A stretch of 64,000 bases of DNA from an uncultured Clostridia bacterium (GCA_934647235.1 CAKUFG010000002.1:1-64000); one strand, 5' to 3'; numbered from the stretch's first letter, positions 8,606-16,138 are shown. The notes: generated from the letters alone by a model not told the origin. Made by a program: numbers and translations.

Positions 8606-9091
8606 ATGCGCCGCAAGGATCGTGAAATCACGGATTTTGAGCGGATTCTCTCCATCGTAGACGCTTGCCAGATCGTCCGGCTGGGCCTGGCGGATGGAGA
8701 TTTTCCCTATATCGTGCCCGTCAATTTTGCCTATCAGGTACGGGAGGGACAGCTGTATCTGTACATTCACGGCGCGATGGCGGGACGGAAGTACGCGCTT
8801 TTGTCTGCCTGTCCACGCTGCTCCTTTGAGATGGATCTCCCGCTGGGGCTGTGCTGCCTGCCCGAAAAAAAGGACGTAACCATGCGCTATCAAAGCGTGA
8901 TGGGGCAGGCGGAAGCACGCTTTCTGACCGGCGATGAGCGGCAGCGCGCCATCGACGATATCATCATGCAGCGCGACCCTGCCACGCGCAATTTTGCGTA
9001 CAACAAAACGGCTGTTGAAAAAACAGCTGTCGTGGAGCTTCATGTGATGGCGCTGTCGGCCAAGGCCAATATGGGCGCGGCCGACCTGTAG
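8606..9091 (+). CDS. Pyridoxamine 5'-phosphate oxidase-like flavin split-barrel protein (NimA type)
   Basis: 161 residues from ATG 8606, after GGGGGG at 8593-8598. An N-terminal MRRKDREITDFERILSIVD segment leads into VRLGLADGDFPYIVPVNFAY and LYIHGAMAGRKYALL, then CCLPEKKDVTMRYQSVMGQAEA. This is the standard order of NimA-like FMN-binding split-barrel proteins common in anaerobes, sometimes linked to nitroimidazole reduction. Such proteins bind FMN or heme; the actual substrate is unknown. It converges with the SDR gene, the two stops being 3 bp apart. Confidence 0.88.
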   Translation: MRRKDREITDFERILSIVDACQIVRLGLADGDFPYIVPVNFAYQVREGQLYLYIHGAMAGRKYALLSACPRCSFEMDLPLGLCCLPEKKDVTMRYQSVMGQAEARFLTGDERQRAIDDIIMQRDPATRNFAYNKTAVEKTAVVELHVMALSAKANMGAADL

Positions 9092-9094
9092 GGC

Positions 9095-9808
9095 CTACAG
9101 GGTAAAGCCGCCGTCCACGGCCAGCGTCTGCCCGGTGATAAAGGAGGCCTTGTCGCTGAGCAAAAAGTCCGCCGCGTCGGCAATATCCTGCGCCGCGCAC
9201 AGGCGGCCCAGCGGCGTTTCATCGGCCAGCGTCTGCTTATCCTGCTGCGAATAGCAGGCCATCATGTCGGTATCCACAGCGCCGGGAGCCACGCAATTGA
9301 CCCGCACGCCCGAGGGGCCTACCTCCTTGGCCAGCGAACGCGCCATGCATTGCAGCGCTGCCTTGGTGGCGGAATACACCGTCTCGCACGACGCGCCCAC
9401 CAGCCCCCACATGGAGGAAATCAGCACGATGGCGCCGCGCGTATCGCGCAGATGCGGCAGCGCCTCGCGCATACACAGGAAGGCTCCGCGCAGGTTGGTA
9501 TCGCAGATTCTTTGATACTCCGCCAGCGGCATTTCCTCCGTCAGGCCCGTCCAGGCTGCGCCGGCATTGCAGATCAGCGCGTCCAGATGGCGCAGGCTCG
9601 CCATGGCCTGCGCAAGCATTGCACGCACCTGCGCTTCGTCGCGCACATCGCAGCGAACGGCCAGCGCGCCCGTCTCGCGCGCCAGCGTCTCAGCCTTTTC
9701 CTGGCTGCTTTGATAGCAGAACATCACCCGCCAGCCCTGCGCGGCAAAATGGCGTACCATCTGCGCGCCAATGCCCCGCGCGCCGCCGGTGATCAGCATG
9801 GTTTTCAT
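9095..9808 (-). CDS. Short-chain dehydrogenase/reductase (FabG-like)
   Basis: 237 residues. The NAD(P)-binding loop TGGARGIG (about 7-14), NAG motif, ISSMWG and Tyr-Ser-Ala-Thr-Lys catalytic segment, and the C-terminal ITGQTLAVDGGF identify a classical SDR close to 3-oxoacyl-ACP reductase FabG. Being outside any fatty-acid cluster, its substrate is uncertain. Two starts are possible, 9814 and 9808. The GGGGGG ribosome site (9815-9820) abuts the first and lies six bases from the second, so 9808 is preferred. The promoter is immediately upstream. Confidence 0.92.
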   Translation of the reverse strand: MKTMLITGGARGIGAQMVRHFAAQGWRVMFCYQSSQEKAETLARETGALAVRCDVRDEAQVRAMLAQAMASLRHLDALICNAGAAWTGLTEEMPLAEYQRICDTNLRGAFLCMREALPHLRDTRGAIVLISSMWGLVGASCETVYSATKAALQCMARSLAKEVGPSGVRVNCVAPGAVDTDMMACYSQQDKQTLADETPLGRLCAAQDIADAADFLLSDKASFITGQTLAVDGGFTL

Positions 9809-9825
9809 TCTCATCCCCCCGCCCT

Positions 9826-9855
9826 ATTATACCGCACGCGCCGCGCCGCGGTCAA
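9826..9855 (-). promoter_or_regulatory. Promoter of the SDR gene
   Basis: On the minus strand TTGACC (9855-9850), 18 nt, TATAAT (9831-9826). The predicted start of transcription lies only about 10 nt before the ATG at 9808, giving a very short leader that just contains the ribosome site. Confidence 0.6.
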
Positions 9856-9874
9856 CGGCGGAAAGGAGGCCGTT

Positions 9875-10621
9875 ATGCCCGATTATTCGCAGCTTTCCGC
9901 GCTTTTGCCCGATGTGCCCGTATGCATCCTGCCCGAAACCGCCTCTACCAACGCCGATGCGCGCGCGCTTTTGCTGCGCGGCGGCGCACACGGCAGCCTG
10001 GTGGTCGCCGCACGCCAGACGGGCGGACGCGGCCGCATGGGCCGCGCCTTCTGCTCGGAGGAGGGTGGGCTGTACATGAGCCTGCTGCTGCGCGGCGCTT
10101 ATCCTGCAGGGCAATTGACCACGCTGTGCGCGGTGGCTGTCTGCCGCGCGGTGGAACGGCTGACGCAGCTTCATCTGGATATCAAGTGGGTGAACGACGC
10201 GCAATTGGACGGCAAAAAGGTGTGCGGCATCCTGTGCGAGGGGGCCTGGAGCGGCGCGCAGCCGCTGGGCATGGTTGCGGGCATCGGCGTCAACCTGAGC
10301 CAGCCCAGCTTCCCCCCCGAGCTTGCCTATATCGTGCGCTCGCTGTATCCCAAGGGCGACGCGCCCTGCACGCACGCCCAGCTATGCGCCGCCGTCTATC
10401 GTGAAATCATGGACAATCTATCCGCCATGCCCGCCCATATGCCGGAATACCGCGCGCGCTGCGTCACGCTGCGCCGCCCCATCCATTGGCAGCAGGAGGG
10501 CGTATGCCATTCGGGCTATGCGCTGGATGTGGACGACGACGGCGGGCTGATTGTGGATACGCCGCAGGGACAAATCGCCATCAGCGCGGGCGAGGTCAGC
10601 GTGCGCCCGGCGCAGAATTAA
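9875..10621 (+). CDS. birA: Biotin-[acetyl-CoA-carboxylase] ligase BirA, monofunctional
   Basis: 248 residues. It activates biotin with ATP and attaches it to the lysine of biotin carboxyl carrier protein. The catalytic domain shows ETASTNADAR, the GGRGRMGR loop (50-57) that binds biotinyl-AMP, KWVND, and DGKKVCGILCE with the catalytic lysine, then VAGIGVNL. A short C-terminal SH3-like part follows. There is no N-terminal winged helix, so it cannot repress transcription as the Bacillus or E. coli protein does. The true start is ATG 9875 behind AAAGGAGG; the frame is open far upstream, antisense to the SDR gene. Confidence 0.95.
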   Translation: MPDYSQLSALLPDVPVCILPETASTNADARALLLRGGAHGSLVVAARQTGGRGRMGRAFCSEEGGLYMSLLLRGAYPAGQLTTLCAVAVCRAVERLTQLHLDIKWVNDAQLDGKKVCGILCEGAWSGAQPLGMVAGIGVNLSQPSFPPELAYIVRSLYPKGDAPCTHAQLCAAVYREIMDNLSAMPAHMPEYRARCVTLRRPIHWQQEGVCHSGYALDVDDDGGLIVDTPQGQIAISAGEVSVRPAQN

Positions 10622-10653
10622 CAAAAAATTCATCCGCCGGACACAGCCGCCGA

Positions 10654-10682
10654 TTGATCGCACGCCCAATCGCTGTTATAAT
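10654..10682 (+). promoter_or_regulatory. Promoter of the UgtP-like gene
   Basis: TTGATC (10654-10659), 17 nt, TATAAT (10677-10682), beginning 33 nt after the birA stop codon. Confidence 0.75.
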
Positions 10683-10730
10683 CATATTGCTTTATTCCGC
10701 TATCTTGCCTTTATACGAAAGGAGCTGCGC

Positions 10731-11849
10731 ATGAACAAAAAGGTTTTATTGCTTAGCTGCAACACGGGCGAAGGGCATCACAGCGCGGCCCTGGCTGTGC
10801 AGGAAGCATTGCTTGCACAGGGCGCGCAGGCCGAGCTGGCCGATCCGCTCAGCTTTGCCAGCGAATCCGTGCGCAAAAACGCCACCGAGCTGTATAATTC
10901 CATGATCCGGAACGCCCCCAAGGCCTTTGGCGTGGTGTATCGCCTGGGCGAGGCGGTTTCCTCCATCACGAAGCATTCGCCGATCTACATTGCCAATTCT
11001 TTGTATGCCGAAAACCTGCTGCGCTATATCCTCGAAAATAGCTTTGACGCGGTGGTCAGCACCCATCTGTATGGCATGGAAGCCTGCACCGCCCTGCGCC
11101 AGCGGCAGAAGCTGCCTGTTCCCGCCTACGGCGTGCTGACCGATTATACCGCCATCCCCTTTTTCCATGAAACGCGGCTGAACGGCTATTTTGTGCCGCA
11201 CAGGGATTTGATTGCCGAATTGACGGCCACGGGCATGGACGCATCGCTGCTGCATCCCACGGGCATCCCGGTATCGCCGCGGTTTGCCCAGCATATGCCA
11301 AAGGAGCAGGCGCGGGAGCACCTATCCCTGCCTGCGGGCAAGCGCATCTATCTGGTAATGACCGGCGGCGTGGGCTGCGGCAACATCGCCGCCCTGTGCG
11401 ACGGGCTGCTTGCCGACGACGGCTCGGATTTTCTGGCCCTGGTGCTGACGGGCAAAAACGACAGGCTGCGCGAGGAGCTGACCGCCCGCTACGCAGGCGA
11501 CCATCGCGTACAGGCCGTGCCCTTTACGCGCGAGGTAAACGTATACATGAACGCCGCCGACGTGCTGATCACCAAGCCTGGCGGGCTGTCCAGCACCGAG
11601 GCCGCCGCCGCCTGCATCCCCATGATCCACCTGATCACCATTCCCGGCTGCGAGGAAAAGAACGCAGCCTTCTATGAATCGCACGGCATGGCCCGCAGGA
11701 CGACCTCCCTGCGCGAGGCCGCCAGCCTGGCCGCAGCGCTGGCCAGCGATCCCGCTGCCTGCGAAGCCATGCGCAAACAGCAGGCGGAGCAGATCAACGC
11801 CCGCTCCGCCCAGGATATTGCGCAGTATGTGCTGTCCGCAGCGCCGTAA
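10731..11849 (+). CDS. UgtP/MGDG-synthase-like diacylglycerol glycosyltransferase (GT28)
   Basis: 372 residues from ATG 10731 behind GAAAGGAG. Members transfer glucose or galactose from a UDP-sugar to diacylglycerol at the cytoplasmic membrane, making glycolipids and lipoteichoic acid anchors. The N-terminal MGDG-synthase domain begins VLLLSCNTGEGHHSAA, with the GEGHHSAA loop typical of the family, and continues to VSTHLYGMEA and VLTDYTAIPFF. The C-terminal half has VMTGGVGCGN and the sugar-nucleotide site ITKPGGLSSTEAAAACIPMI. It abuts the convergent histidine kinase gene with no spacer, so transcripts must overlap. Confidence 0.92.
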   Translation: MNKKVLLLSCNTGEGHHSAALAVQEALLAQGAQAELADPLSFASESVRKNATELYNSMIRNAPKAFGVVYRLGEAVSSITKHSPIYIANSLYAENLLRYILENSFDAVVSTHLYGMEACTALRQRQKLPVPAYGVLTDYTAIPFFHETRLNGYFVPHRDLIAELTATGMDASLLHPTGIPVSPRFAQHMPKEQAREHLSLPAGKRIYLVMTGGVGCGNIAALCDGLLADDGSDFLALVLTGKNDRLREELTARYAGDHRVQAVPFTREVNVYMNAADVLITKPGGLSSTEAAAACIPMIHLITIPGCEEKNAAFYESHGMARRTTSLREAASLAAALASDPAACEAMRKQQAEQINARSAQDIAQYVLSAAP

Positions 11850-13178
11850 TTACCAGAAGATCTGCAGGTTGGCCTCAACATAACGGCCGGACGGATAGAT
11901 ATTGAAGATCATGTGACGATCCTTTTTGACGAGCTTTCGCACGCTGCTTAGCCCGAGTCCCTCATGGCCGGGCTTTTTTGATTTGTATTTTTCGCTGTAC
12001 AGGAAGTCCGTCTGCTGCTGCTTCCAGGTATTGCGCACCACCAGCTCCACGCCGTGGGGCACGTTGTGCGCCTCCAGCGATACGTAGCACACATCCGTGC
12101 CGCGCGTGGCCTCGATGGCATTGTCAATCAGCACGCCCATGATCTGGCATACCGTGCCGTCCTTCGCTCCGCGCCAGGATAGGTTTTCATCCGTAAACAC
12201 ATAAAAGGGAATGTTCTCATCGTTGGCCGATTGGATTTTCTGCACCAGCAGGGCGTTCATGGCCATGGAAGGGATGCGCCGCAGGGCAATGATATTTTCG
12301 TTGTTGATGACGGCGCATTTTTCTGCAATTTTCTGATAGTAATTCCAGATGCTGTCGTAGTTTCTGGTCAGGATCATGCCCTGCAGGCCGTAGAGCATGT
12401 TGGCGATGTTGTGGCGGAACATGCGCGTTTCCTGCAGCAGGATATTCTGCGTTTCCTGCTGCTGCTCCAGGGTCAGGTTGCGCATTTTCTGCTGCGCATA
12501 GCGGACATCCTGCACAATATAGCTGGCCCCCAGCAGCAGGATAATGACGATGATGGAATACTCCATGGTCAGCTCGCGCCCACGGGTGATCTCATCCATG
12601 GTGGCAATGCGCTGCATGTTGCGGGCGTAAAGCAGCACAATGGTAATCAGCAGCACCAGGGGACGCACCACGCGCAGCAGATAAAAGTTGACCTGCCGGC
12701 CCTTGAGCAGCGAGCGCAGATAGCTGTATGTCAGCGCAAACAGCAAAAAGATCACGCCCACGATAATATCGGGAATATAGCAGAGGCGCGAAAAGAAGTA
12801 GCGCATCTCCGTGATCTGATCAGGCTCGTAAAACCGGATCAAAATCATGCCGCACACCATATCCGAAAGGATGTACAGGCCCATCGTTACAAAGCCGTCG
12901 CGCAGATAGGACCAGCTGATGCGCCGGTACGACAGCCAGACGATAAAAAACGTGCAGGCAACCGAGGCGATCATGGTAAAGGGCGACTCGCGCCCCAGCA
13001 CCAGATAGTTGATGCTGATCACAATGATGTGCGACACGGCGGCGTACAGATAATTGCTCAGCTTCAGCTTGCCCCTGGCAATAATGGTGGCGCTGAAATA
13101 AACGCACGCGCCCAGCATGGCGGCGTTGAGCAGCATACGGATGATCACAAGGGGTGTGTACAGATCCGGCGTCAGCAT
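11850..13178 (-). CDS. Sensor histidine kinase, AgrC-like GHKL type
   Basis: 442 residues. The first 215 contain about six hydrophobic helices, as in AgrC and other peptide-sensing kinases. A coiled coil leads to the phosphorylation helix MFRHNIANMLYGLQGMI, where the histidine of F-R-H-N is the likely phosphosite. The ATPase part has LIDNAIEAT (N box) and GHEGLGLSSVRKL (G box). It overlaps the response regulator by 7 nt and is surely co-transcribed with it. No AgrB processing protease or recognisable AgrD gene is nearby, so the signal is unknown. Confidence 0.92.
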   Translation of the reverse strand: MLTPDLYTPLVIIRMLLNAAMLGACVYFSATIIARGKLKLSNYLYAAVSHIIVISINYLVLGRESPFTMIASVACTFFIVWLSYRRISWSYLRDGFVTMGLYILSDMVCGMILIRFYEPDQITEMRYFFSRLCYIPDIIVGVIFLLFALTYSYLRSLLKGRQVNFYLLRVVRPLVLLITIVLLYARNMQRIATMDEITRGRELTMEYSIIVIILLLGASYIVQDVRYAQQKMRNLTLEQQQETQNILLQETRMFRHNIANMLYGLQGMILTRNYDSIWNYYQKIAEKCAVINNENIIALRRIPSMAMNALLVQKIQSANDENIPFYVFTDENLSWRGAKDGTVCQIMGVLIDNAIEATRGTDVCYVSLEAHNVPHGVELVVRNTWKQQQTDFLYSEKYKSKKPGHEGLGLSSVRKLVKKDRHMIFNIYPSGRYVEANLQIFW

Positions 13179-13906
13179 GAAGCCGTGCCTCCCTTCGTTT
13201 CCTCAATCCTCAGTTCCTTGCTCCGGCGGCGGCTGATGGGCAGCGTCGTGCCGTTTTTGAGCACAAGCAGATCCTCTCCCCAGCGGAATTCCCGGATATA
13301 GCGGCGGTTGACGATATAGCTTTTATGGCACTGCAGGAAATTATCCGATGGCAGGCGCGCCTGCAGCTCGCCCAGGTTCTCGCGCCAGGTGACGATATTG
13401 CCCTGCTGGCATACGGCGTTCAGGTTGGCGTGATCCTTGAAAAAGTAAACAACGTCCTCCTGCTGCAGCATCACCTGCTTGGTGCCCACGGGGATTTCAA
13501 TGATCGTGCCCTTCGCGCGGAAGCGGATATCATGCAGGATAGAGGCGATGCAGTCCTTCAGCTGCTCGGGCATGAGGGGCTTGAGCAAAAAGTCAAAGGC
13601 GTGCGAGCGGCAGCAGTCCAGCGCGTACTGCTGATAGGCCGATACATACACCACATAATCGGACGGGCAGTTTTTGCGGATGCGGTGGCACAGCTCAATG
13701 CCGGTGATCTCCTGGTTGAGCTCGATATCCACAAAATAAACCGTAATGCCCTCCGCCGCTGCGGCATAGGCGAGCACCTGGCGGTAATCGGTGGTCATCA
13801 GCGCCACCTGCGCGTCGGCGTGCAGCTGATCGCAGATTTCGTTCAGCCGCCGGGTAAGAATGCTATGATGATCGGGGTTGTCGTCAATCAACACAAAGTT
13901 CAGCAC
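13172..13906 (-). CDS. LytTR family response regulator, AgrA-like
   Basis: 244 residues from GTG 13906, seven bases after AAGGAG. The receiver domain (1-120) has the Asp pair in LIDDNPDHHS, the phosphoacceptor in VYFVDIEL, YVSAYQQY and the DFLLKP lysine loop. The LytTR DNA-binding domain (about 140-240) shows EDVVYFFKDHANLN, FLQCHKSYIVNRRYI and RRRSKELR. It should bind the pair of 9-bp direct repeats at 14022-14051, 115 bp upstream of its start, and so autoregulate. Forms an operon with the kinase. Confidence 0.93.
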   Translation of the reverse strand: MLNFVLIDDNPDHHSILTRRLNEICDQLHADAQVALMTTDYRQVLAYAAAAEGITVYFVDIELNQEITGIELCHRIRKNCPSDYVVYVSAYQQYALDCCRSHAFDFLLKPLMPEQLKDCIASILHDIRFRAKGTIIEIPVGTKQVMLQQEDVVYFFKDHANLNAVCQQGNIVTWRENLGELQARLPSDNFLQCHKSYIVNRRYIREFRWGEDLLVLKNGTTLPISRRRSKELRIEETKGGTASC

Positions 13907-13965
13907 GTTTTTTCTCCTTTTGCATACAGACGAAAACGAAGCGCCTGAAACAGATAATTTTTATC

Positions 13966-13994
13966 ATCATAGCACAAAATATGGAAAATGTAAA
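13966..13994 (-). promoter_or_regulatory. Promoter of the LytTR/kinase operon
   Basis: Minus strand TTTACA (13994-13989), 17 nt, TATGAT (13971-13966). The LytTR boxes end 27 bp upstream of the -35 hexamer, a position suitable for activation. Confidence 0.7.
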
Positions 13995-14021
13995 AGGTTT
14001 TTGGCATGGAAAAAATTTAAT

Positions 14022-14051
14022 ATGAACGGTCTTATTTTTGGTATGAACGGT
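14022..14051 (-). promoter_or_regulatory. LytTR-type operator: two 9-bp direct repeats, 21 bp apart
   Basis: On the minus strand ACCGTTCAT occurs at 14030-14022 and again at 14051-14043, so the repeats are identical and separated by 12 bp. The known LytTR consensus is [TA][AC][CA]GTTN[AG][TG] in pairs with 12-13 bp spacers, and both copies fit it at every position. The pair lies between two divergent promoters (13966-13994 minus, 14052-14080 plus), next to the gene for a LytTR regulator. Confidence 0.8.
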
Positions 14052-14080
14052 TTTGAATCGGAAAATTTTTATGATATAAT
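14052..14080 (+). promoter_or_regulatory. Divergent promoter of the small transcript
   Basis: TTTGAA (14052-14057), 17 nt, TATAAT (14075-14080). The -35 box abuts the proximal LytTR repeat, the usual layout of AgrA-activated promoters with poor -35 elements. Confidence 0.7.
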
Positions 14081-14086
14081 ATATGT

Positions 14087-14188
14087 TTTAGTTATGATTT
14101 AACGTGTTCTTATGGCAAGGAGCAGCCTGATAAAAAGCATAGCTAACTTAGCCGAGAAGTAAAGAAGGGGCGCAGCTCCTTCTTTTTT
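14087..14188 (+). ncRNA. Predicted small LytTR-controlled transcript with a possible 16-residue peptide
   Basis: From the expected transcription start at about 14087 to a terminator at 14164-14188 gives an RNA of roughly 100 nt. It contains ATG 14112 to TAA 14162, which would encode MARSSLIKSIANLAEK, an amphipathic-looking 16-mer, but no ribosome site precedes that ATG. An AAGGAG at 14117-14122 has no ATG, GTG or TTG at a proper distance. A regulatory RNA is therefore as likely as a peptide gene. Between the transcript and the anti-sigma gene at 14345 lie only the repeat at 14164-14247 and two hairpins (14244-14261 and 14268-14291). Confidence 0.5.
14164..14188 (+). terminator. Terminator of the small transcript
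   Basis: GAAGGGGC (14164-14171) pairs with GCTCCTTC (14175-14182) with one G-U pair, followed by TTTTTT. It also forms the left end of the dispersed repeat. Confidence 0.75.
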
Positions 14189-14247
14189 GTTCCGCAGCGG
14201 CGGCGTGTACGGCGCGAGGAGCAGCCGTCAGGCTGCTTTCTATGTCA
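14164..14247 (+). repeat. Dispersed intergenic repeat, copy 1
   Basis: About 84 nt, matching 16053-16138 in the same orientation. The core 14192-14235 (44 nt) is identical in both copies and holds a GCAGCC-GTCA-GGCTGC hairpin; outside it the 5' hairpin GAAGGGG...CCTTC and the 3' TATGTCA are also shared. The two copies flank the ECF sigma/anti-sigma operon. No coding potential is seen. Confidence 0.85.
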
Positions 14248-14267
14248 AAAACCTTTTTGACAGACTC

Positions 14268-14291
14268 AGCCCCGGCCATACGGCCGGGGCT
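14268..14291. terminator. Strong GC hairpin after the anti-sigma gene
   Basis: AGCCCCGGCC (14268-14277) pairs perfectly with GGCCGGGGCT (14282-14291) over an ATAC loop. On the minus strand it lies about 55 nt after the anti-sigma stop codon and is followed by a second hairpin, GTCAAAAA/TTTTTGAC (14244-14261), whose U-rich arm could complete termination. The assignment is tentative because no U-run directly follows the GC stem. Confidence 0.45.
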
Positions 14292-14344
14292 GATCCCTGC
14301 TTATGTTTTCGCTTGTGTCTTATTTGCAGTTAACCTGCTGTACG

Positions 14345-15439
14345 TTATTTTACCTTTTCCAGCTGAAGGGTCATGGTGTCCATCATCTTCTTCGTATCGG
14401 AATCATAGGGGCGAATGGTTATCGTATCGCCCACCTCAAAGCGCTGCAGATAGACGTGGATGATCTCGTGCGTCCATTCAACATCCTGACTCAAAGGTTC
14501 CTTAAAGCCGTTCAGCCTGACATAGGCGTTGCCCGAGTCGTCCAGCGTATCCACCCAGAAGCTGCCGAGCAGGGGCAGTATTTCAGCATAGCTGCCGCCC
14601 TCAGGGACCGCGTCCAGCAGGCGATTGCACTCCGCCTGGTCGGGATCTTCAACCTCCACGTCCAGGTAGCAGCCCATATCCGTGCGGGTCAGCGTCAGGC
14701 TGTCCAGCTTCCAGTTTGCGCCCGTATCGGGGATGTCCTTGGCCTGCCATACTTCCTTTTCAACCGTCTGCGCAGGCAGGGTCACCTCAAAGCTCAGCGC
14801 GTCGGCCTCGGCATAGGTTTCATCGCCCGCCAGATAGGCCGTCGGATCGAACGCCAGCGTCAGCTGATCAGGGATTTCGGCCAGCTCGCGCAGATCGGCA
14901 GAGTAATCCACCACCATCGTCTGCGCCGATTCATAGCGCCACTGAATGCACGTGCTGTCCAGCTCCGCCCCCGTCGTTTTTTCAGAAATCCACTGGGTAT
15001 TGACCATCAGCTCGCGCCGGCATGCCGCGCGTTCAGCCGCGAAATCGATGCTGCCGTTGTTCCAGTCATAGTCCATCCGCAGCGCGTCGTTCTTGTCCTT
15101 CACGCTGTAGGCGACCACGATATGCGCCGCTACGCCGTCGCACGCCGCCTGGCGGATCTCAGCCGTCAGGTACTGGCCGGGCTTTACCATGTGCATTTCG
15201 GGCTGCACGGCGTTTACCCTGCCCAAGGTGTCCAGATGCAAAAAGTCCAGCAGGCCCGTTTCGGCCGCCAGCGCCACGCTTGCCAGCGCCAGCACCAGCG
15301 CGCAGGCCAGGATCAATGTGCGTGGAATCGCTCGTTTCATGGGTTGTTGTTCCTCCTTTGTCCTCAGCGCGTGAGCAACGGCGCGGTGGAAATCCTCCGG
15401 GGCGGGCTCAATGGCCCGCTGCCACTGCTGTCTGTTCAT
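14345..15439 (-). CDS. Putative anti-sigma factor, membrane-anchored
   Basis: 364 residues. An N-terminal cytoplasmic segment of about 38 residues (starting MNRQQWQRAIEPAPEDFHRAV) precedes one hydrophobic helix at about 39-59 and a large extracellular part of 300 residues without recognised motifs. This is the usual build of anti-sigma proteins, often annotated DUF4179-like, encoded after ECF sigma genes in Clostridia. The gene begins 3 nt after the sigma stop codon behind GAGGTG. The extracellular part probably senses an envelope signal; the cytoplasmic part would hold the sigma factor. Identification rests mainly on topology and position. Confidence 0.7.
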   Translation of the reverse strand: MNRQQWQRAIEPAPEDFHRAVAHALRTKEEQQPMKRAIPRTLILACALVLALASVALAAETGLLDFLHLDTLGRVNAVQPEMHMVKPGQYLTAEIRQAACDGVAAHIVVAYSVKDKNDALRMDYDWNNGSIDFAAERAACRRELMVNTQWISEKTTGAELDSTCIQWRYESAQTMVVDYSADLRELAEIPDQLTLAFDPTAYLAGDETYAEADALSFEVTLPAQTVEKEVWQAKDIPDTGANWKLDSLTLTRTDMGCYLDVEVEDPDQAECNRLLDAVPEGGSYAEILPLLGSFWVDTLDDSGNAYVRLNGFKEPLSQDVEWTHEIIHVYLQRFEVGDTITIRPYDSDTKKMMDTMTLQLEKVK

Positions 15440-15442
15440 TGC

Positions 15443-15925
15443 TCACACCTCGCTTTCAAGCTGTTTTTTCAGTTGCTTACGGCCTTGATTCAGCCGGGAT
15501 TTCACCGTGCCCGCAGGCACGCGCAGGATGCCGCAGATTTCCCGCTGCGAAAAGCCGTCCAGATAGAAGAGCACCATCGTAAGGCGAATTTTCTCCGGCA
15601 AGCGCATCAGCGCCTGATGCAGTCCCTCGTCCCGCAGCCGCTGCTCGTAAGCGTCCTCCGCCTGGGGGCGATCCGGAATCTCGTCGGTTGGCACCTCGCC
15701 GCGCGTGCGGCGCGCCAGGTTTCGGCATTCGTTTATCAGTATGCGCATCAGCCAGGGCCTGAAGGCCGCGTCGTCGCGCAGATAGCGCAGATTGCGCCAG
15801 GCTTTCCAGATGCATTCCTGCACCGCATCCTGACGGTCATGATGCCCGCGCAGCATCGTTGCCGCCACGCGGTACATATCCTCCGTCAGCGCCGTCACGC
15901 GCGCTTCAAAATCCGCTTCCGTCAT
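15443..15925 (-). CDS. RNA polymerase ECF sigma factor
   Basis: 160 residues from ATG 15925, six bases after AAGGAG; the frame is open further upstream to 16009 but across the promoter. Region 2 runs from DMYRVAATMLRGHHDRQDAVQECIWKAWRNL to FRPWLMRILINECRNL, which binds the -10 element. Region 4 (about 105-155) has MRLPEKIRLTMVLFYLDGFSQREICGILRVPAGTVKSRL split by a helix-turn-helix that reads the -35 element. An autoregulatory ECF-type promoter (GAAC-N18-GTCTATA) lies upstream, and the same signature precedes the VWA operon at 30930. Confidence 0.95.
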   Translation of the reverse strand: MTEADFEARVTALTEDMYRVAATMLRGHHDRQDAVQECIWKAWRNLRYLRDDAAFRPWLMRILINECRNLARRTRGEVPTDEIPDRPQAEDAYEQRLRDEGLHQALMRLPEKIRLTMVLFYLDGFSQREICGILRVPAGTVKSRLNQGRKQLKKQLESEV

Positions 15926-15940
15926 GTGCTTCTCCTTTTC

Positions 15941-15954
15941 GTATCGGCCGATAC
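15941..15954. promoter_or_regulatory. Perfect 14-bp palindrome in the sigma gene leader
   Basis: GTATCGGCCGATAC is a complete palindrome lying between the predicted -10 element (15959-15965) and the ribosome site. It is placed at or just after the transcription start, a position suited to a repressor operator. No cognate protein can be named. Confidence 0.4.
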
Positions 15955-15958
15955 ACCT

Positions 15959-15988
15959 TATAGACCCACGCGGCGCGCAAAAGGTTCG
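15959..15988 (-). promoter_or_regulatory. ECF-type promoter of the sigma/anti-sigma operon
   Basis: Minus strand CGAAC (15988-15984), 18 nt, GTCTATA (15965-15959). It matches the AAC / GTC pattern of ECF promoters and not a sigma-A promoter. The 30966-30995 site has exactly the same spacing and -10 heptamer. Confidence 0.65.
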
Positions 15989-16052
15989 ATCCAAAAACAA
16001 AATGTCCACATTCAGGCTGTCGAAAAGCCTCGTTAAAGCTCTTGGGATGCAT

Positions 16053-16138
16053 GAAGGGGCCGCAGCCCCTTCATAATGTAATCCGCAGCGGCGGCGTGTA
16101 CGGCGCGAGGAGCAGCCGTCAGGCTGTTTCCTATGTCA
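16053..16138 (+). repeat. Dispersed intergenic repeat, copy 2
   Basis: Same element as 14164-14247. The core 16083-16126 is identical to copy 1. The 5' hairpin GAAGGGGC-CGCA-GCCCCTTC is perfect here but not followed by a T-run. Beyond the copy lie two further hairpins: 16135-16176 (GTCATTTTCT / AGAAAATGAC with an inner GTGAGCC / GGCTCAC stem) and 16181-16214 (CCGCTGAAAGTC / GACTTTCAGCGG). The 398-nt gap 15926-16323 holds nothing else besides the two promoters. Confidence 0.85.

Noticed and set aside
13878..14102. 74-codon plus-strand ORF over the LytTR promoter region
   Set aside because: It covers both divergent promoters and the operator repeats, with no ribosome site.
14112..14162. The 16-codon ORF as a true AgrD signal peptide
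   Set aside because: It lacks a ribosome site, a Cys/Ser thiolactone residue and the Pro-rich recognition tail of AgrD, and no AgrB gene is near. Kept only as a possibility inside the ncRNA entry.
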